A stretch of 64,000 nucleotides of DNA from Flagellatimonas centrodinii. GTDB taxonomy: Bacteria; Pseudomonadota; Gammaproteobacteria; Nevskiales; Nevskiaceae. Under the pieces are notes generated by a model. The model did no database searches. It worked only from the letters and a program-made list of their open reading frames with translations, and was not told where the DNA came from. Position 1 is the stretch's first letter, and every line of letters starts with the position of its first letter. The stretch lies in assembly GCF_016918765.2 (NCBI RefSeq), contig NZ_CP092104.1:1178001-1242000 (forward strand), in the 5' to 3' direction. This document shows positions 44,594-53,777 of this stretch, piece after piece. The position numbers and the translations under genes are program-made.

Positions 44594-46579
44594 CTAGGGT
44601 CGGTACCACACCGGGGAGGTCCACGCCCGCTCCTGCACCGTCTTGGGGTAGTCGGCATTGCAGCAGTCAGCGAAGGCGTCGGGCACGCTGTCGGGGTCGG
44701 TGCAGTCGACGGCGGCCGCCAGACACTGGCGGGTGGACCAGCGACAACTCGGGTTTTCCACCACACGGGCGTAGTAGAACGCCGACTGCGCAGGATCGAA
44801 CCCAGGGTCCTGCCAGACCGTACACAGCTGCGGGAACCCGGGACCCGTGGTCTCACAGGTATCGAGGTCGACCGTCGCACCGTTGGCCGGGTTGCCTGCC
44901 ACATCGAAGACCTGCTCATGGGACTCGCCTGCGGCATCGACCCAGCCCTTGATGATCTGGATCCGCTGCAGCGGCTCCGCGGTCAGCGCCGGATCACGCA
45001 GCGCCGACACCGCGAAACGCGGCGCGCCGGCGCCGGCGGGCGGCGGCGGCAGGTCGCTGCCCATCGGCACCCCGACGGCATCGGTGGTGGCGACGAAATC
45101 CGCTGCGGCGCAGGCATCTGCGGGCAGATCCCAGCCCCCGAAGAAGCGAACCACCGGCCGATTGCCGCTGGTGGCATAGGCCTCGCGCCGCCGCATCGCG
45201 GCGAACAGCGCCGGCCGGGTGTTCTGCTCGGCCCACAGCACCGCCAGTCCGCCCGGGCTGTTCTCGATCAGGTCAGTCAGGCCTTCCGGCACGCTGTCGG
45301 TGGCCGCCAGGCCGGCGCCGCCGTGGCCCGGATAGTCGGCTTCCGCCGCCAGGCCGGGGGTGCCGAGATGGGTGTCGGTGCTGCCGATGAAGCCGTACTT
45401 GAAGGGGTTTTCGCCCAGCAGCCGTTCCTGCTGCAGCCCCGCCTTCAGGGCCTCGCGGAGAAAGTCCTGCTCCACCGGGGGGCCGGTATTGGCGCCACCA
45501 AAACGGTCACCGGTGAGGTTGTTGTAAGGCAGCACCTCGAACCCGCAGAGCTCGTCCTGCATGCCGGCGCCGACCGTGTTGAGGCACTCTGACTGCCCCT
45601 TGTGCTGGTAGATCTCGGCCAGCGGCTCATTGCGCTGGCGGGTGGCGGCAAAGGCGGCATCGTAAGGGCGGCCGCTGCGATCCGCCGTTTCGAACATGGT
45701 GCCGGCGCTGAGATTGGAGTTGTGCGGAATGCTCAACCACTGACAGCCCTGCTCGGCGCGGCATTGGTCGTCGAGTGCGGTCCACAACTGCTCCGGCGAC
45801 GGGTGCTCCTGATAGGCCGGCGGAACCTCCGGCACCACCTCGCTGGCAAAGATGACGTTGCGGTGCAGGTTGTTGGACAGCGGCGCGCCGGTCCACTCAT
45901 AGCCGACGAAGGTGGTGAAGCGACAGTCATCGCTGCGATCGTAATGGGCGTCGGCCGCCTGCTGGGTGTCGCGCCAGGGGGTCTTGGCCGCCTCCAGGCA
46001 ACGGCGCCCACCCAATCCGCAGTAGGGCAGACGCGGGATGGTGCCCTCACTGCCGATCACCGGCAGGTCGGACACCAGCGGAATCCCCGGCGGCACCGGA
46101 AACTGCGGCAGTTCCGGCAGGCCTACGGCGATCAGGTTGAAGATGATGAAGGATTGCGCCGGCGCCGCCCGGTAGAGCAGGCATTCCGGCGAGAAATAGC
46201 CGGTGGCGCCGGGGTCGGTGCAGATGGCCACCTCGCCGAACAGCTCGGCGTGATCGGTGACGGCGGCGAAATCCAGCGGCCGCGCCAACTGGCTGAACCG
46301 CAGCGGCTCACCTTCCGGGGTGTAGGGTTGAATGCCGAGCCGCTCACCGCGGGCGAAGCGGTAGGCCTCATCGGGAGTGATCACGGTGCCCTGGGTGTTG
46401 GCATCCAGCGAATACACGGTGTGAACGTGCAGATCACCGAAGTACGGGTTGCGCAGCGGGTTGGCGTCGACACAGCTACGCTGCTCCGCCCGCGGCGGCC
46501 CGAGATCCACCGGCACCGCGTCGCCGCCGCAAGCGGTCAGCCCTGTCAGGGCCCACAGACCCACCGTCATTGCCCGCAT
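44594..46579 (-). CDS. DUF3604 lipoprotein with PHP-like metal motifs
   Basis: 661 residues. A lipobox (LTAC, cysteine 17) shows it is an outer-surface or periplasmic lipoprotein. Metal-type motifs YFGDLHVHT, FAAVTDHAE, SIPHNSN and FIGSTDTH follow the pattern of PHP-fold phosphoesterases, so a metal-dependent hydrolase is likely. DUF3604 proteins have no assigned substrate. GGGAGG precedes ATG 46579. The parvulin and HupE-like genes come next, a recurrent trio in marine and soil gammaproteobacteria as far as I recall. The C-terminal part has many cysteines, which may form disulfides. Confidence 0.85.
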   Translation of the reverse strand: MRAMTVGLWALTGLTACGGDAVPVDLGPPRAEQRSCVDANPLRNPYFGDLHVHTVYSLDANTQGTVITPDEAYRFARGERLGIQPYTPEGEPLRFSQLARPLDFAAVTDHAELFGEVAICTDPGATGYFSPECLLYRAAPAQSFIIFNLIAVGLPELPQFPVPPGIPLVSDLPVIGSEGTIPRLPYCGLGGRRCLEAAKTPWRDTQQAADAHYDRSDDCRFTTFVGYEWTGAPLSNNLHRNVIFASEVVPEVPPAYQEHPSPEQLWTALDDQCRAEQGCQWLSIPHNSNLSAGTMFETADRSGRPYDAAFAATRQRNEPLAEIYQHKGQSECLNTVGAGMQDELCGFEVLPYNNLTGDRFGGANTGPPVEQDFLREALKAGLQQERLLGENPFKYGFIGSTDTHLGTPGLAAEADYPGHGGAGLAATDSVPEGLTDLIENSPGGLAVLWAEQNTRPALFAAMRRREAYATSGNRPVVRFFGGWDLPADACAAADFVATTDAVGVPMGSDLPPPPAGAGAPRFAVSALRDPALTAEPLQRIQIIKGWVDAAGESHEQVFDVAGNPANGATVDLDTCETTGPGFPQLCTVWQDPGFDPAQSAFYYARVVENPSCRWSTRQCLAAAVDCTDPDSVPDAFADCCNADYPKTVQERAWTSPVWYRP

Positions 46580-46610
46580 CACCGGCCTCCCGCGGACCTC
46601 GTGGGGCCCG

Positions 46611-47381
46611 CTATTGATCTTTGTTGACCGCCGCCGCGTCGAGAAACGCCGGGCGCTCGCCTCCCCCGTGCACCACCAGATTGGTTCCGCTGGCGTAGCC
46701 GGCCGCCGGGCTGCTGAGCCAGGCACAGGCCTCGCCAATATCGACCGGCGTCGCCATGCGCTGCAGCGGCACCGTCGCCGACACTGCCTGGATGCCAGCC
46801 TCGTCGCCGTAGTGCAGATGGGACTGCTCGGTCCGCACCAGGCCCGGCGACACCGCCACCACCCGCACCTTCGGCGCCCATTCCACCGCCAGCGACTGCG
46901 TCAGGCTGAGAATGCCGGCCTTGGCCGCGCCATAGGCCGCCGTACCCGGTGAGGGCCGCAGTGCCGAAATGCTGGCGACGAACACCACCACCCCGCCACC
47001 CGCCTGCTGCTGCATCAACCGATTGGCCGCCTGCGCCAACCGCAGGGGCGCCAACAGGTTGAGCGCGATGATCTTTTCGTGAAAGCGCGGCGAAGCCGCA
47101 GCGGCGAGGGCGAAGGGGGCCCCGCCGGCATTGTTGACGAGGACATCGAGGCGGCCGTAGCGGCGGTCGATCTCGTCGAACAGGGCGGCAACGGCCTCAC
47201 TGTCGCGGACGTCGCACGGCAGGAACACGGCTTCGCGGCCGTCGACGGCAGGCAGGGTCTCCGGCGCCGAGCGACCGCAGATCACCACCTGCGCGCCCTG
47301 CCGCAGAAACACCTCGCTGATGCCGCGGCCGACGCCCTTGCCACCGCCGGTTACCAGCACCACCCGCGCCTCGCTGCTCAC
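46611..47381 (-). CDS. Short-chain dehydrogenase
   Basis: 256 residues from GTG 47381 with GGGGAGG upstream. TGGGKGVGRG, NNAGG and catalytic Y-x3-K (AYGAAKAGILSL) are all intact, so it is a redox-active SDR. It is divergent from the hsaD operon and shares its control region, so it probably acts in the same pathway, for example on a 3- or 17-hydroxy steroid. It could also start at ATG 47402, which lies within the regulatory dyad region. Confidence 0.85.
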   Translation of the reverse strand: MSSEARVVLVTGGGKGVGRGISEVFLRQGAQVVICGRSAPETLPAVDGREAVFLPCDVRDSEAVAALFDEIDRRYGRLDVLVNNAGGAPFALAAAASPRFHEKIIALNLLAPLRLAQAANRLMQQQAGGGVVVFVASISALRPSPGTAAYGAAKAGILSLTQSLAVEWAPKVRVVAVSPGLVRTEQSHLHYGDEAGIQAVSATVPLQRMATPVDIGEACAWLSSPAAGYASGTNLVVHGGGERPAFLDAAAVNKDQ

Positions 47382-47417
47382 GTCCGTCCTCCCCGGGAAC
47401 ATCCCAGAACTGCGGTG

Positions 47418-47447
47418 GATGCTAGGCCATCCATGGGGTGGAGCATC
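47418..47447. promoter_or_regulatory. Imperfect 30-bp palindrome between SDR and hsaD
   Basis: GATGCT (47418-47423) and AGCATC (47442-47447) enclose CCATCC-ATG-GGGTGG, so the pairing is strong at the ends and partial in the middle. It lies between divergent starts at 47381 and 47488. A 12-bp arm, ATGGGGTGGAGC, resembles ATGGAGTGGAGC before hsaA. It is a good operator candidate. Confidence 0.5.
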
Positions 47448-47487
47448 GTCTGAACAGGTGAAGCCCGCGCGCAGGCGAGGCGCAACC

Positions 47488-48324
47488 ATGCGCGCCATGA
47501 ACCATCGACCCGTGCCCGAAGGCCGCTACGCCCGTCTGGCGAACGGCCACCGCATCCACTATCACGACCTGGGTGAAGGCCCGGCGCTGTTGTTCCTGCA
47601 CGGCTCCGGCAATGGCGCCTGTGGCCATTCAAACTTCAACGGTAACTTGCCGGCACTGGTGGCGGCGGGCTATCGCTGCATCGTCCCCGACCTGCCGGGT
47701 TTCGGCTATTCCGACAAGCCCGACCTCGATTACCACCTCGACGTCTTTGTCGAGCACATGCTGCAGCTGCTCGATGCCCTGGACATCGACCGCTGCACAC
47801 CGGTGGGCAACTCCCTTGGTGGCGCGGTGGCCCTCGGCCTCGCCTTGGCGCATCCACAGCGCGTCGAGCGGCTGGTGCTGATGGCACCGGGCGGTCTCGA
47901 CGACCTGCCGGCCTATCTTGCGATGCCCGGCATGCAGGCCATGTTCGCCCTCTACGGCAGCGGCAAACCGGTGGGTGAGCCAGAGCTCAAAGCCTTCTTC
48001 CAGTCCGCCTTCGTTGTCGATCCGGCCGTTGTCAGCGACCAACTGGTGCGCGAGCGTGCGGCGCTGGCCGTCACCCAGAACCCGAGGGTGATTCAGACCC
48101 TCAAGGTGCCCAATGTCAGCGATCGCCTCGGCGACATCCGTTGCCCCACGCTGAGCTTGTGGGGTCTCAATGAAAAGATGATGCCGGACAGCGGCATCAT
48201 GAAGCTGGCCAAGGGGCTCAAGAACGGTCGCATGGTGCTGGTCCCCAACTGCGGCCACTGGGTGATGATCGAGCACCGCGAACTTTTCAATCGCACGGTC
48301 ATCGACTTCCTGGAGCACGGCTGA
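47488..48324 (+). CDS. hsaD: Meta-cleavage product hydrolase, HsaD/TesD-like
   Basis: 278 residues of the alpha/beta hydrolase fold. The oxyanion segment is HGSGNGACGHSNF (about 38-50), the nucleophile is S109 in GNSLGG, and the histidine is H257 in NCGHWVMIEH. The acid position reads E229 in LWGLNEKMMP where BphD-type enzymes have D in WGRDDRF. It hydrolyses the C-C bond of a ring-cleaved dienone (4,9-DSHA in steroid degradation). GAGG lies upstream of ATG 47488. It starts the operon hsaD-E-G-F, and its stop overlaps the next start. Confidence 0.88.
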   Translation: MRAMNHRPVPEGRYARLANGHRIHYHDLGEGPALLFLHGSGNGACGHSNFNGNLPALVAAGYRCIVPDLPGFGYSDKPDLDYHLDVFVEHMLQLLDALDIDRCTPVGNSLGGAVALGLALAHPQRVERLVLMAPGGLDDLPAYLAMPGMQAMFALYGSGKPVGEPELKAFFQSAFVVDPAVVSDQLVRERAALAVTQNPRVIQTLKVPNVSDRLGDIRCPTLSLWGLNEKMMPDSGIMKLAKGLKNGRMVLVPNCGHWVMIEHRELFNRTVIDFLEHG

Positions 48325-49121
48325 TGTCACTGAATTCGGACCGCATCGCCGCGCTCGGCGACGAGCTGTTCGCCGCTTTGCGCACACGCAGCATGCTGTC
48401 ACCGCTGACCGAACGCGAACCCGCGATCGACATTGACGATGCCTACCGCATCTCGCTGCGCTTTCTCGAACGCCGCATGACCGACGGCGAGCATGTCATC
48501 GGCAAGAAGATCGGCGTCACCAGCAAGCCGGTGCAGGACATGCTCGGCGTACACCAACCGGACTTCGGGTTTCTCACCGACCGCATGCGGGTGGGCAACG
48601 GCACGGTGGTGAGCATTGCAGGCAGCGGGCTGATCCAGCCACGGGCCGAGGGCGAGATCGCCTTCGTGCTGAAGAAGGACCTGCGTGGCCCCGGCATCAC
48701 TGAAGATCAGGTGCTGGACGCCACCGATTATGTGCTGCCCTGCTTCGAGATCGTCGACTCCCGCATCCGCGACTGGAAGATCAAGATCCAGGACACCGTC
48801 GCCGACAACGCCTCCTGTGGCATTTTTGTCGTGGGTGACGACCGGGTCTCGCCACAGGCGTTGGACCTCGCCGCCGTGACCATGGCCATCACCAAGAACG
48901 GCGCCCATGCCGCCAGTGGGCTGGGGTCGGCGGTACAGGGACATCCAGCCACCGCGGTGGCGTGGCTGGCCAACACCCTGGGTCGCTACGACATCCCCTT
49001 CCTGAAGGGCGAAATCATTCTCTCCGGCTCGCTGGCACCGCTGCTGCCCGCGGCGCCCGGTGACCGCTTCCACATGACGCTGGCCGGCATCGGCGAGGCG
49101 TCGATCGGCTTCGAGGAATAG
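48324..49121 (+). CDS. hsaE: 2-Hydroxypenta-2,4-dienoate hydratase
   Basis: 265 residues of the FAH-like hydratase family. Conserved parts are [12 protein letters not shown], the metal acids in [12 protein letters not shown], and ENLG-like ending residues [17 protein letters not shown]. It adds water to 2-hydroxyhexa/penta-dienoate to give 4-hydroxy-2-oxo acid. The ATG overlaps the hsaD stop (TGATG). It matches TesE/HsaE/MhpD; in a steroid locus it would act on the hexadienoate from ring A. Confidence 0.92.
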   Translation: MSLNSDRIAALGDELFAALRTRSMLSPLTEREPAIDIDDAYRISLRFLERRMTDGEHVIGKKIGVTSKPVQDMLGVHQPDFGFLTDRMRVGNGTVVSIAGSGLIQPRAEGEIAFVLKKDLRGPGITEDQVLDATDYVLPCFEIVDSRIRDWKIKIQDTVADNASCGIFVVGDDRVSPQALDLAAVTMAITKNGAHAASGLGSAVQGHPATAVAWLANTLGRYDIPFLKGEIILSGSLAPLLPAAPGDRFHMTLAGIGEASIGFEE

Positions 49122-49125
49122 GGCT

Positions 49126-50043
49126 GTGAACAAGATCAAGTGCGCCATCATCGGTCCCGGCAACATCGGCACCGACCTGCTCTACAAGCTCAAGCGCTCC
49201 ACTGTGCTGGAACCGGTATGGATGGTCGGCGTCGACCCCACATCCGAAGGCCTGGCGCGTGCCCGTGAGCACGGGCTGAAGACCACCGACCAGGGGGTCG
49301 ACGGCATGCTCGAACATGTCCGCGCCGACGGCGTGCAGATCGCCTTTGATGCCACCAGCGCCTACGTGCACAAGGCCAATTCGGACAAGCTCAACGCCCT
49401 CGGCGTGATGATGATCGACCTGACCCCGGCGGCCATCGGCCCGTATTGCGTGCCGCCGATCAATCTCAAGGGGGCGATTCTTGGGAATGGGGCCGGCAAG
49501 CGCGTGATGAACGTCAACATGGTGACCTGCGGCGGGCAGGCCACCATTCCCATGGTGTACGCCGTGTCACGAGTGCAGAAGGTGCGCTACGCCGAGATCA
49601 TCGCCACCGTCGCCAGCAAGTCGGTCGGCCCCGGCACCCGCAAGAACATCGACGAGTTCACCCGCACCACCGCCGGTGCAGTGGCGAAGATCGGTGGCGC
49701 CGATCAGGGCAAGGCCATCATTGTCATCAACCCGGCCGAACCGCCGATGATCATGCGCGACACCATCCACTGCCTCACCGTCGACGCGCCGAAGCAGAAG
49801 GAAATCGAAGCCTCGGTGCGCGACATGGTGGCGGAGGTGCAGAAATATGTGCCTGGCTATCGCCTGGTGAACGGCCCGGTGTTCGACGGCGACCGCGTCA
49901 CCAGCTACATGCAGGTCGAAGGCCTGGGCGACTTCCTGCCCAAGTACGCCGGCAACCTCGACATCATGACCGCCTCGGCCACCCGCACCGCCGAAATGTT
50001 TGCCGAGGAAATCCTCGCCGGACGCCTGACCCTGGCCGCCTGA
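49126..50043 (+). CDS. hsaG: Acylating acetaldehyde/propanal dehydrogenase
   Basis: 305 residues from GTG 49126 ([18 protein letters not shown]). The Rossmann motif is GPGNIGT, and the catalytic cysteine is in [12 protein letters not shown] at about 132. It turns acetaldehyde or propanal and CoA into acyl-CoA and NADH in a channelled complex with the aldolase that follows. It lies 4 bp after hsaE and 24 bp before the aldolase. Length and motifs are typical of MhpF/TesF/HsaG. Confidence 0.93.
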   Translation: MNKIKCAIIGPGNIGTDLLYKLKRSTVLEPVWMVGVDPTSEGLARAREHGLKTTDQGVDGMLEHVRADGVQIAFDATSAYVHKANSDKLNALGVMMIDLTPAAIGPYCVPPINLKGAILGNGAGKRVMNVNMVTCGGQATIPMVYAVSRVQKVRYAEIIATVASKSVGPGTRKNIDEFTRTTAGAVAKIGGADQGKAIIVINPAEPPMIMRDTIHCLTVDAPKQKEIEASVRDMVAEVQKYVPGYRLVNGPVFDGDRVTSYMQVEGLGDFLPKYAGNLDIMTASATRTAEMFAEEILAGRLTLAA

Positions 50044-50067
50044 GGCCCCGCTTTCCGAGAATCCGCC

Positions 50068-51117
50068 ATGAGTACATCCCTGAAAGGCATCAAGATCAAG
50101 GTGCATGACATGTCGCTGCGCGACGGCATGCACCCGAAGCGCCACCAGATCACCATCGAGCAGATGCAGTCGATCTCCCGCGGGCTCGACGAAGCGGGCT
50201 GCCCGCTGATCGAGGTCACCCATGGTGACGGCCTCGGCGGTGCCTCGGTGAACTACGGCTTTCCCGCCGCCAGCGACGAGGAATACCTGCGCGCCGTCAT
50301 TCCCGGCCTGAAGCAGGCCCAGGTCTCGGCCCTGCTGTTGCCCGGTATCGGCACCGTCGACCACCTGCGCATGGCGGCCGATTGCGGGGTCAAGACCATC
50401 CGCGTCGCCACCCACTGCACCGAAGCCGATGTATCCGAACAGCACATCAACCTCGGCCGCGAGATGGGCCTGGACACGGTGGGCTTCCTGATGATGGCGC
50501 ACATGATCGCGCCCGAGCAGCTGCTGGAGCAGGCGCTGCTGATGGAGTCCTACGGCGCCAATTGCATCTACGCCACTGACTCCGCCGGCTACATGCTGCC
50601 CGACGATGTGACCGCCCGTATCGCACTGTTGCGTGACCGGCTCAAGCCGGAAACCGAAATCGGCTTCCACGGCCATCACAACCTGTCGATGGGCGTCGCC
50701 AACTCCATCGCCGCGGTGGCGGCCGGCGCCCGTCGTATCGACTGCGCCTGCGGTGGCATGGGCGCCGGTGCCGGCAACACGCCGATGGAAGTCTTCATTG
50801 CCGTGTGCAACCGCATGGGCATCGAAACCGGGGTCGACGTCTTCAAGATCTCCGATGTCGCCGAAGATCTGGTCACCCCGATCATGGACTTCCCGGTGCG
50901 CATCGACCGGAATTCGCTGACCCTGGGCTATGCCGGCGTGTACTCCTCGTTCCTGCTGTTCGCCAAACGCGCCGAGGCCAAGTACGGCATTCCCGCCCGC
51001 GAACTGCTGCTGGAACTCGGGCGGCAGAAAATGGTGGGCGGCCAGGAAGACATGATCGAGGATCTGGCGCTCACCCTGGCACGCGAGCGCGGCCTGCTCG
51101 ACACCGCCACTGCCTGA
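50068..51117 (+). CDS. hsaF: 4-Hydroxy-2-oxovalerate/oxohexanoate aldolase
   Basis: 349 residues of the DRE-TIM aldolase family. The metal-site opening is [16 protein letters not shown], and [13 protein letters not shown] holds the metal histidines. The C-terminal helical part contacts the dehydrogenase. It cleaves 4-hydroxy-2-oxo acid to pyruvate and an aldehyde that passes to hsaG. The order hydrolase-hydratase-dehydrogenase-aldolase is the classical lower meta pathway; in a steroid locus the substrates are the C6 versions (HsaE-G-F). Confidence 0.93.
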   Translation: MSTSLKGIKIKVHDMSLRDGMHPKRHQITIEQMQSISRGLDEAGCPLIEVTHGDGLGGASVNYGFPAASDEEYLRAVIPGLKQAQVSALLLPGIGTVDHLRMAADCGVKTIRVATHCTEADVSEQHINLGREMGLDTVGFLMMAHMIAPEQLLEQALLMESYGANCIYATDSAGYMLPDDVTARIALLRDRLKPETEIGFHGHHNLSMGVANSIAAVAAGARRIDCACGGMGAGAGNTPMEVFIAVCNRMGIETGVDVFKISDVAEDLVTPIMDFPVRIDRNSLTLGYAGVYSSFLLFAKRAEAKYGIPARELLLELGRQKMVGGQEDMIEDLALTLARERGLLDTATA

Positions 51118-51121
51118 GCCG

Positions 51122-52087
51122 GTGGGCGCCCATGAGCGGCTGCGGCGCTGGATCGCCCGGCCGGTGTTCGCGCCGGCGGTGGACCTGCGGGGTCGCCGTA
51201 TCATCGTCACCGGTTGCACCCCCGGCTCGCTGGGCTTCGAGACCGCCCGCACCCTGCTGAGCTGGGGCGCCGACGTCACCGTCACCACCCGCACCGCACC
51301 GGAGCGAACCGCAGCAGACCTGCAGGCGGCGGTGGCCACCATCGGCGGCCACGGTGCGGTGGAGGCCGACACCCTGGATCTCGCCGATGCCGGGTCGGTG
51401 GGGCGCTTCACCGAGGCCTTCCGCAACCGGCACGCCGGCAAACTCGACGTGCTGGTCAACAACGCCGGCATTCATCTTGATCTGCTGTCGCAGGCCACCG
51501 AACCCCTGCGCGCGCCCGACGGCCACGAAATCCACTGGCGGACCAACTATCTCGGCACCCTGCATCTGACCCTGCGCCTGCTGCCACTGCTGCTGGCCAA
51601 CGGCCGTGACAGTGGTGACGCGCGCGTGGTCAACGTGTCATCGCGGCTGCACAACCGGGGCCGCAATGCCGGCCTGTTCACGCCGCCGGAAAAGCACAAT
51701 TCCTGGGTCGCCTATGGCCTGTCGAAGCTGGCGCTCAACCACGCCACCTTCGAGCTGCATCGCCGATATGGCGGCAGCGCCGGCCCGCTGCGGGCCTACT
51801 GCCTGCATCCCGGCGCGGTCTACACCCACATTGCCGGCAAGGGGCTCGCGGGCAGCCCCCGCGTGGCCCGCGCGCGGACGACGCTGGCGCCGGTGGAGAC
51901 CCTGTTCCTGCGGACCCCCAGTGAAGGGGCGCAGACGCAGATCTACTGCGCCAGTCACCCAACGGCGGCAGGCGGGCACTACTACCGCAGTTGCGCGGTG
52001 GCGCAGCCGACGGCCGACTGCGCCGACACTGGGGTGGCGTCACGGCTCTACGACCAAACGGTCGCCTGGGTCGACCGCCTCGGCTGA
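51122..52087 (+). CDS. Short-chain dehydrogenase, retinol-dehydrogenase-like
   Basis: 321 residues from GTG 51122, four bases after the aldolase stop. The nucleotide motif TGCTPGSLGFE is a variant of TGxxxGxG, NNAG is in LDVLVNNAGIH, and the catalytic Y-x3-K is in WVAYGLSKLAL. The length and order resemble retinol-dehydrogenase/WWOX-type SDRs, which act on bulky polycyclic alcohols, consistent with a steroid. It shares the operon with hsaD-F. The ribosome site is weak, so the start is uncertain. Confidence 0.82.
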   Translation: MGAHERLRRWIARPVFAPAVDLRGRRIIVTGCTPGSLGFETARTLLSWGADVTVTTRTAPERTAADLQAAVATIGGHGAVEADTLDLADAGSVGRFTEAFRNRHAGKLDVLVNNAGIHLDLLSQATEPLRAPDGHEIHWRTNYLGTLHLTLRLLPLLLANGRDSGDARVVNVSSRLHNRGRNAGLFTPPEKHNSWVAYGLSKLALNHATFELHRRYGGSAGPLRAYCLHPGAVYTHIAGKGLAGSPRVARARTTLAPVETLFLRTPSEGAQTQIYCASHPTAAGGHYYRSCAVAQPTADCADTGVASRLYDQTVAWVDRLG

Positions 52088-52093
52088 GCGGGA

Positions 52094-53716
52094 TCAGCCG
52101 TTTCGGAAGTTGCGCTGCGCCTTGCGCCGAGTTTCCCGCAGCCAGGTGGCGTAATCGTCGAGGTCGCCGTCGAACACCGTGCACTCGCCGGCCGACACCC
52201 GCCACAGCGTGTCGCAGACGTTCTGCACCAGATGGCGATCATGGCTGACCAACAGCACGGCACCGGGATAGTCGTTCAGCGCCATCTCCAGCGCCTGGCG
52301 CATTTCCAGGTCCAGGTGGTTGGTCGGCTCGTCCAGCAGCAGCAGGTTGGGGCGCTGATACGCCACCATCGCCAGCGCCAGCCGCGCCTTTTCGCCGCCG
52401 GAGAACGGGGCGATGGGCTCCATCTGCCGCTCGCCGGGGAACGAGAACCGCCCCAGGTAATCGCGCAGACTCTGTTCGCTGGCCCGCATGTCGAGCCGCC
52501 GCAGGTGCATGTAGGCACTGGCGGTCGGGTCGAGCTGTTCCAGTTGGTGCTGGGCGTAGTAGCCGACCCGCAGGTCGGGCGAGCGGATGATGTCGCCGCC
52601 GAGAAACGGCTGTTGCCCGGCCAGGCTCTTCATCAGGGTCGACTTGCCGGCGCCGTTGGCGCCCAGCAGGGCCACCCGCTCGCCCGGTTGCAGGGACAGC
52701 CGCAGGCCGCTGAGCAGAGCGGTATCCCCATACCCCACCTTGCCGTCACTGATGTGGACCAGCGGACTCGGCACCTTTTCCGGGCGACGGAAGCGAAACT
52801 CGAACTCGCTCTCCGCCAGGACCGGCGCCACCATCTCCATCCGTTCCAGCGCCTTGATCCGGCTCTGCGCCTGCCGCGCCTTGCTGGCGTGGGTCTTGAA
52901 GCGCTGGATGAAGGACTGCAGGTGCGCCACCTTCTCCTGCTGCTTGCTGTGCATCTGCGCCTGCTGGGTCAGGCGCTCGGCGCGCTGCCGCTCGAACTGC
53001 GAATAGTTGCCGGCGTACAGGGTGGCGCGCTCGCGTTCCAGGTGCAGGGTGTGGGTGCAGACCGCGTCCAGAAATTCGCGGTCGTGCGAAATCAGGATCA
53101 GCGTGCCCGAGTGCACCGCCAGGGTTTCCTGCAGCCACAGCGCCGCGTCCATGTCGAGGTGGTTGGTGGGCTCATCGAGCAGCAGCAGATCGGAGCGCCG
53201 CAGCAGCGCCCGCGCCAGATTGAGGCGCATGCGCCAACCACCGGAGAAGCTGGCGACCGGGTTTTCCTGCTGGTCGGGCACAAAGCCCAGGCCATGCAGC
53301 AACTGGGCAGCACGGGCGCGAGCGCCATAGCCGTCGATGGTGGTCAGCCGGTCATGCGCCTCCACCAGCGCGTTGACGTCGGCCTCGGTGGCGTGCTGCT
53401 CGATGCGCTGCTCCAGATCGCGCAGCCGGGCCTCGATCTGCCGCAGCTCGGTGTCGCCGTCCAGTGCGTAGTCCAGCGCCGGCTGATCCAGCGCCGGTGT
53501 GTCCTGCGACACATTGGCGAGAATCACGTTCTTCGACAGATCGATCCGCCCCAGCTCCGGCAACAGCTCACCACGGATGGCCGCGAACAGCGAGGACTTG
53601 CCAACGCCGTTCTTGCCGATCACCCCAACCCGTTGACCGGCGTAGATGGTGCAGGTCGCCCCTTCGATCAGGGTACGGGTGTGACGGCGCAGGGTGAGGT
53701 TCTGGAGGGCGAGCAT
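52094..53716 (-). CDS. ABC-F family ATPase
   Basis: 540 residues with two ATPase domains: Walker A GKNGVGKSS (about 33) and GANGAGKST (about 340), signatures SFSGGWRMRLNLARALL and FSGGEKARLALAM, and Walker B LLLLDEPTNHLD twice, with an ABC-F linker (about 240-300) between them. It has no membrane part. ABC-F proteins of the EttA/YheS type bind the ribosome and aid translation or antibiotic resistance. It converges with the SDR gene at 6 bp, so a short hairpin (52081-52100) serves the two stops. It is a housekeeping gene outside the island. Confidence 0.92.
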   Translation of the reverse strand: MLALQNLTLRRHTRTLIEGATCTIYAGQRVGVIGKNGVGKSSLFAAIRGELLPELGRIDLSKNVILANVSQDTPALDQPALDYALDGDTELRQIEARLRDLEQRIEQHATEADVNALVEAHDRLTTIDGYGARARAAQLLHGLGFVPDQQENPVASFSGGWRMRLNLARALLRRSDLLLLDEPTNHLDMDAALWLQETLAVHSGTLILISHDREFLDAVCTHTLHLERERATLYAGNYSQFERQRAERLTQQAQMHSKQQEKVAHLQSFIQRFKTHASKARQAQSRIKALERMEMVAPVLAESEFEFRFRRPEKVPSPLVHISDGKVGYGDTALLSGLRLSLQPGERVALLGANGAGKSTLMKSLAGQQPFLGGDIIRSPDLRVGYYAQHQLEQLDPTASAYMHLRRLDMRASEQSLRDYLGRFSFPGERQMEPIAPFSGGEKARLALAMVAYQRPNLLLLDEPTNHLDLEMRQALEMALNDYPGAVLLVSHDRHLVQNVCDTLWRVSAGECTVFDGDLDDYATWLRETRRKAQRNFRNG

Positions 53717-53777
53717 GGGGCGCGGAGTGTACGCGCTTGGCGCGCCGGCTTCGTAACCCGGCGGTGGCGGTGCGTCC

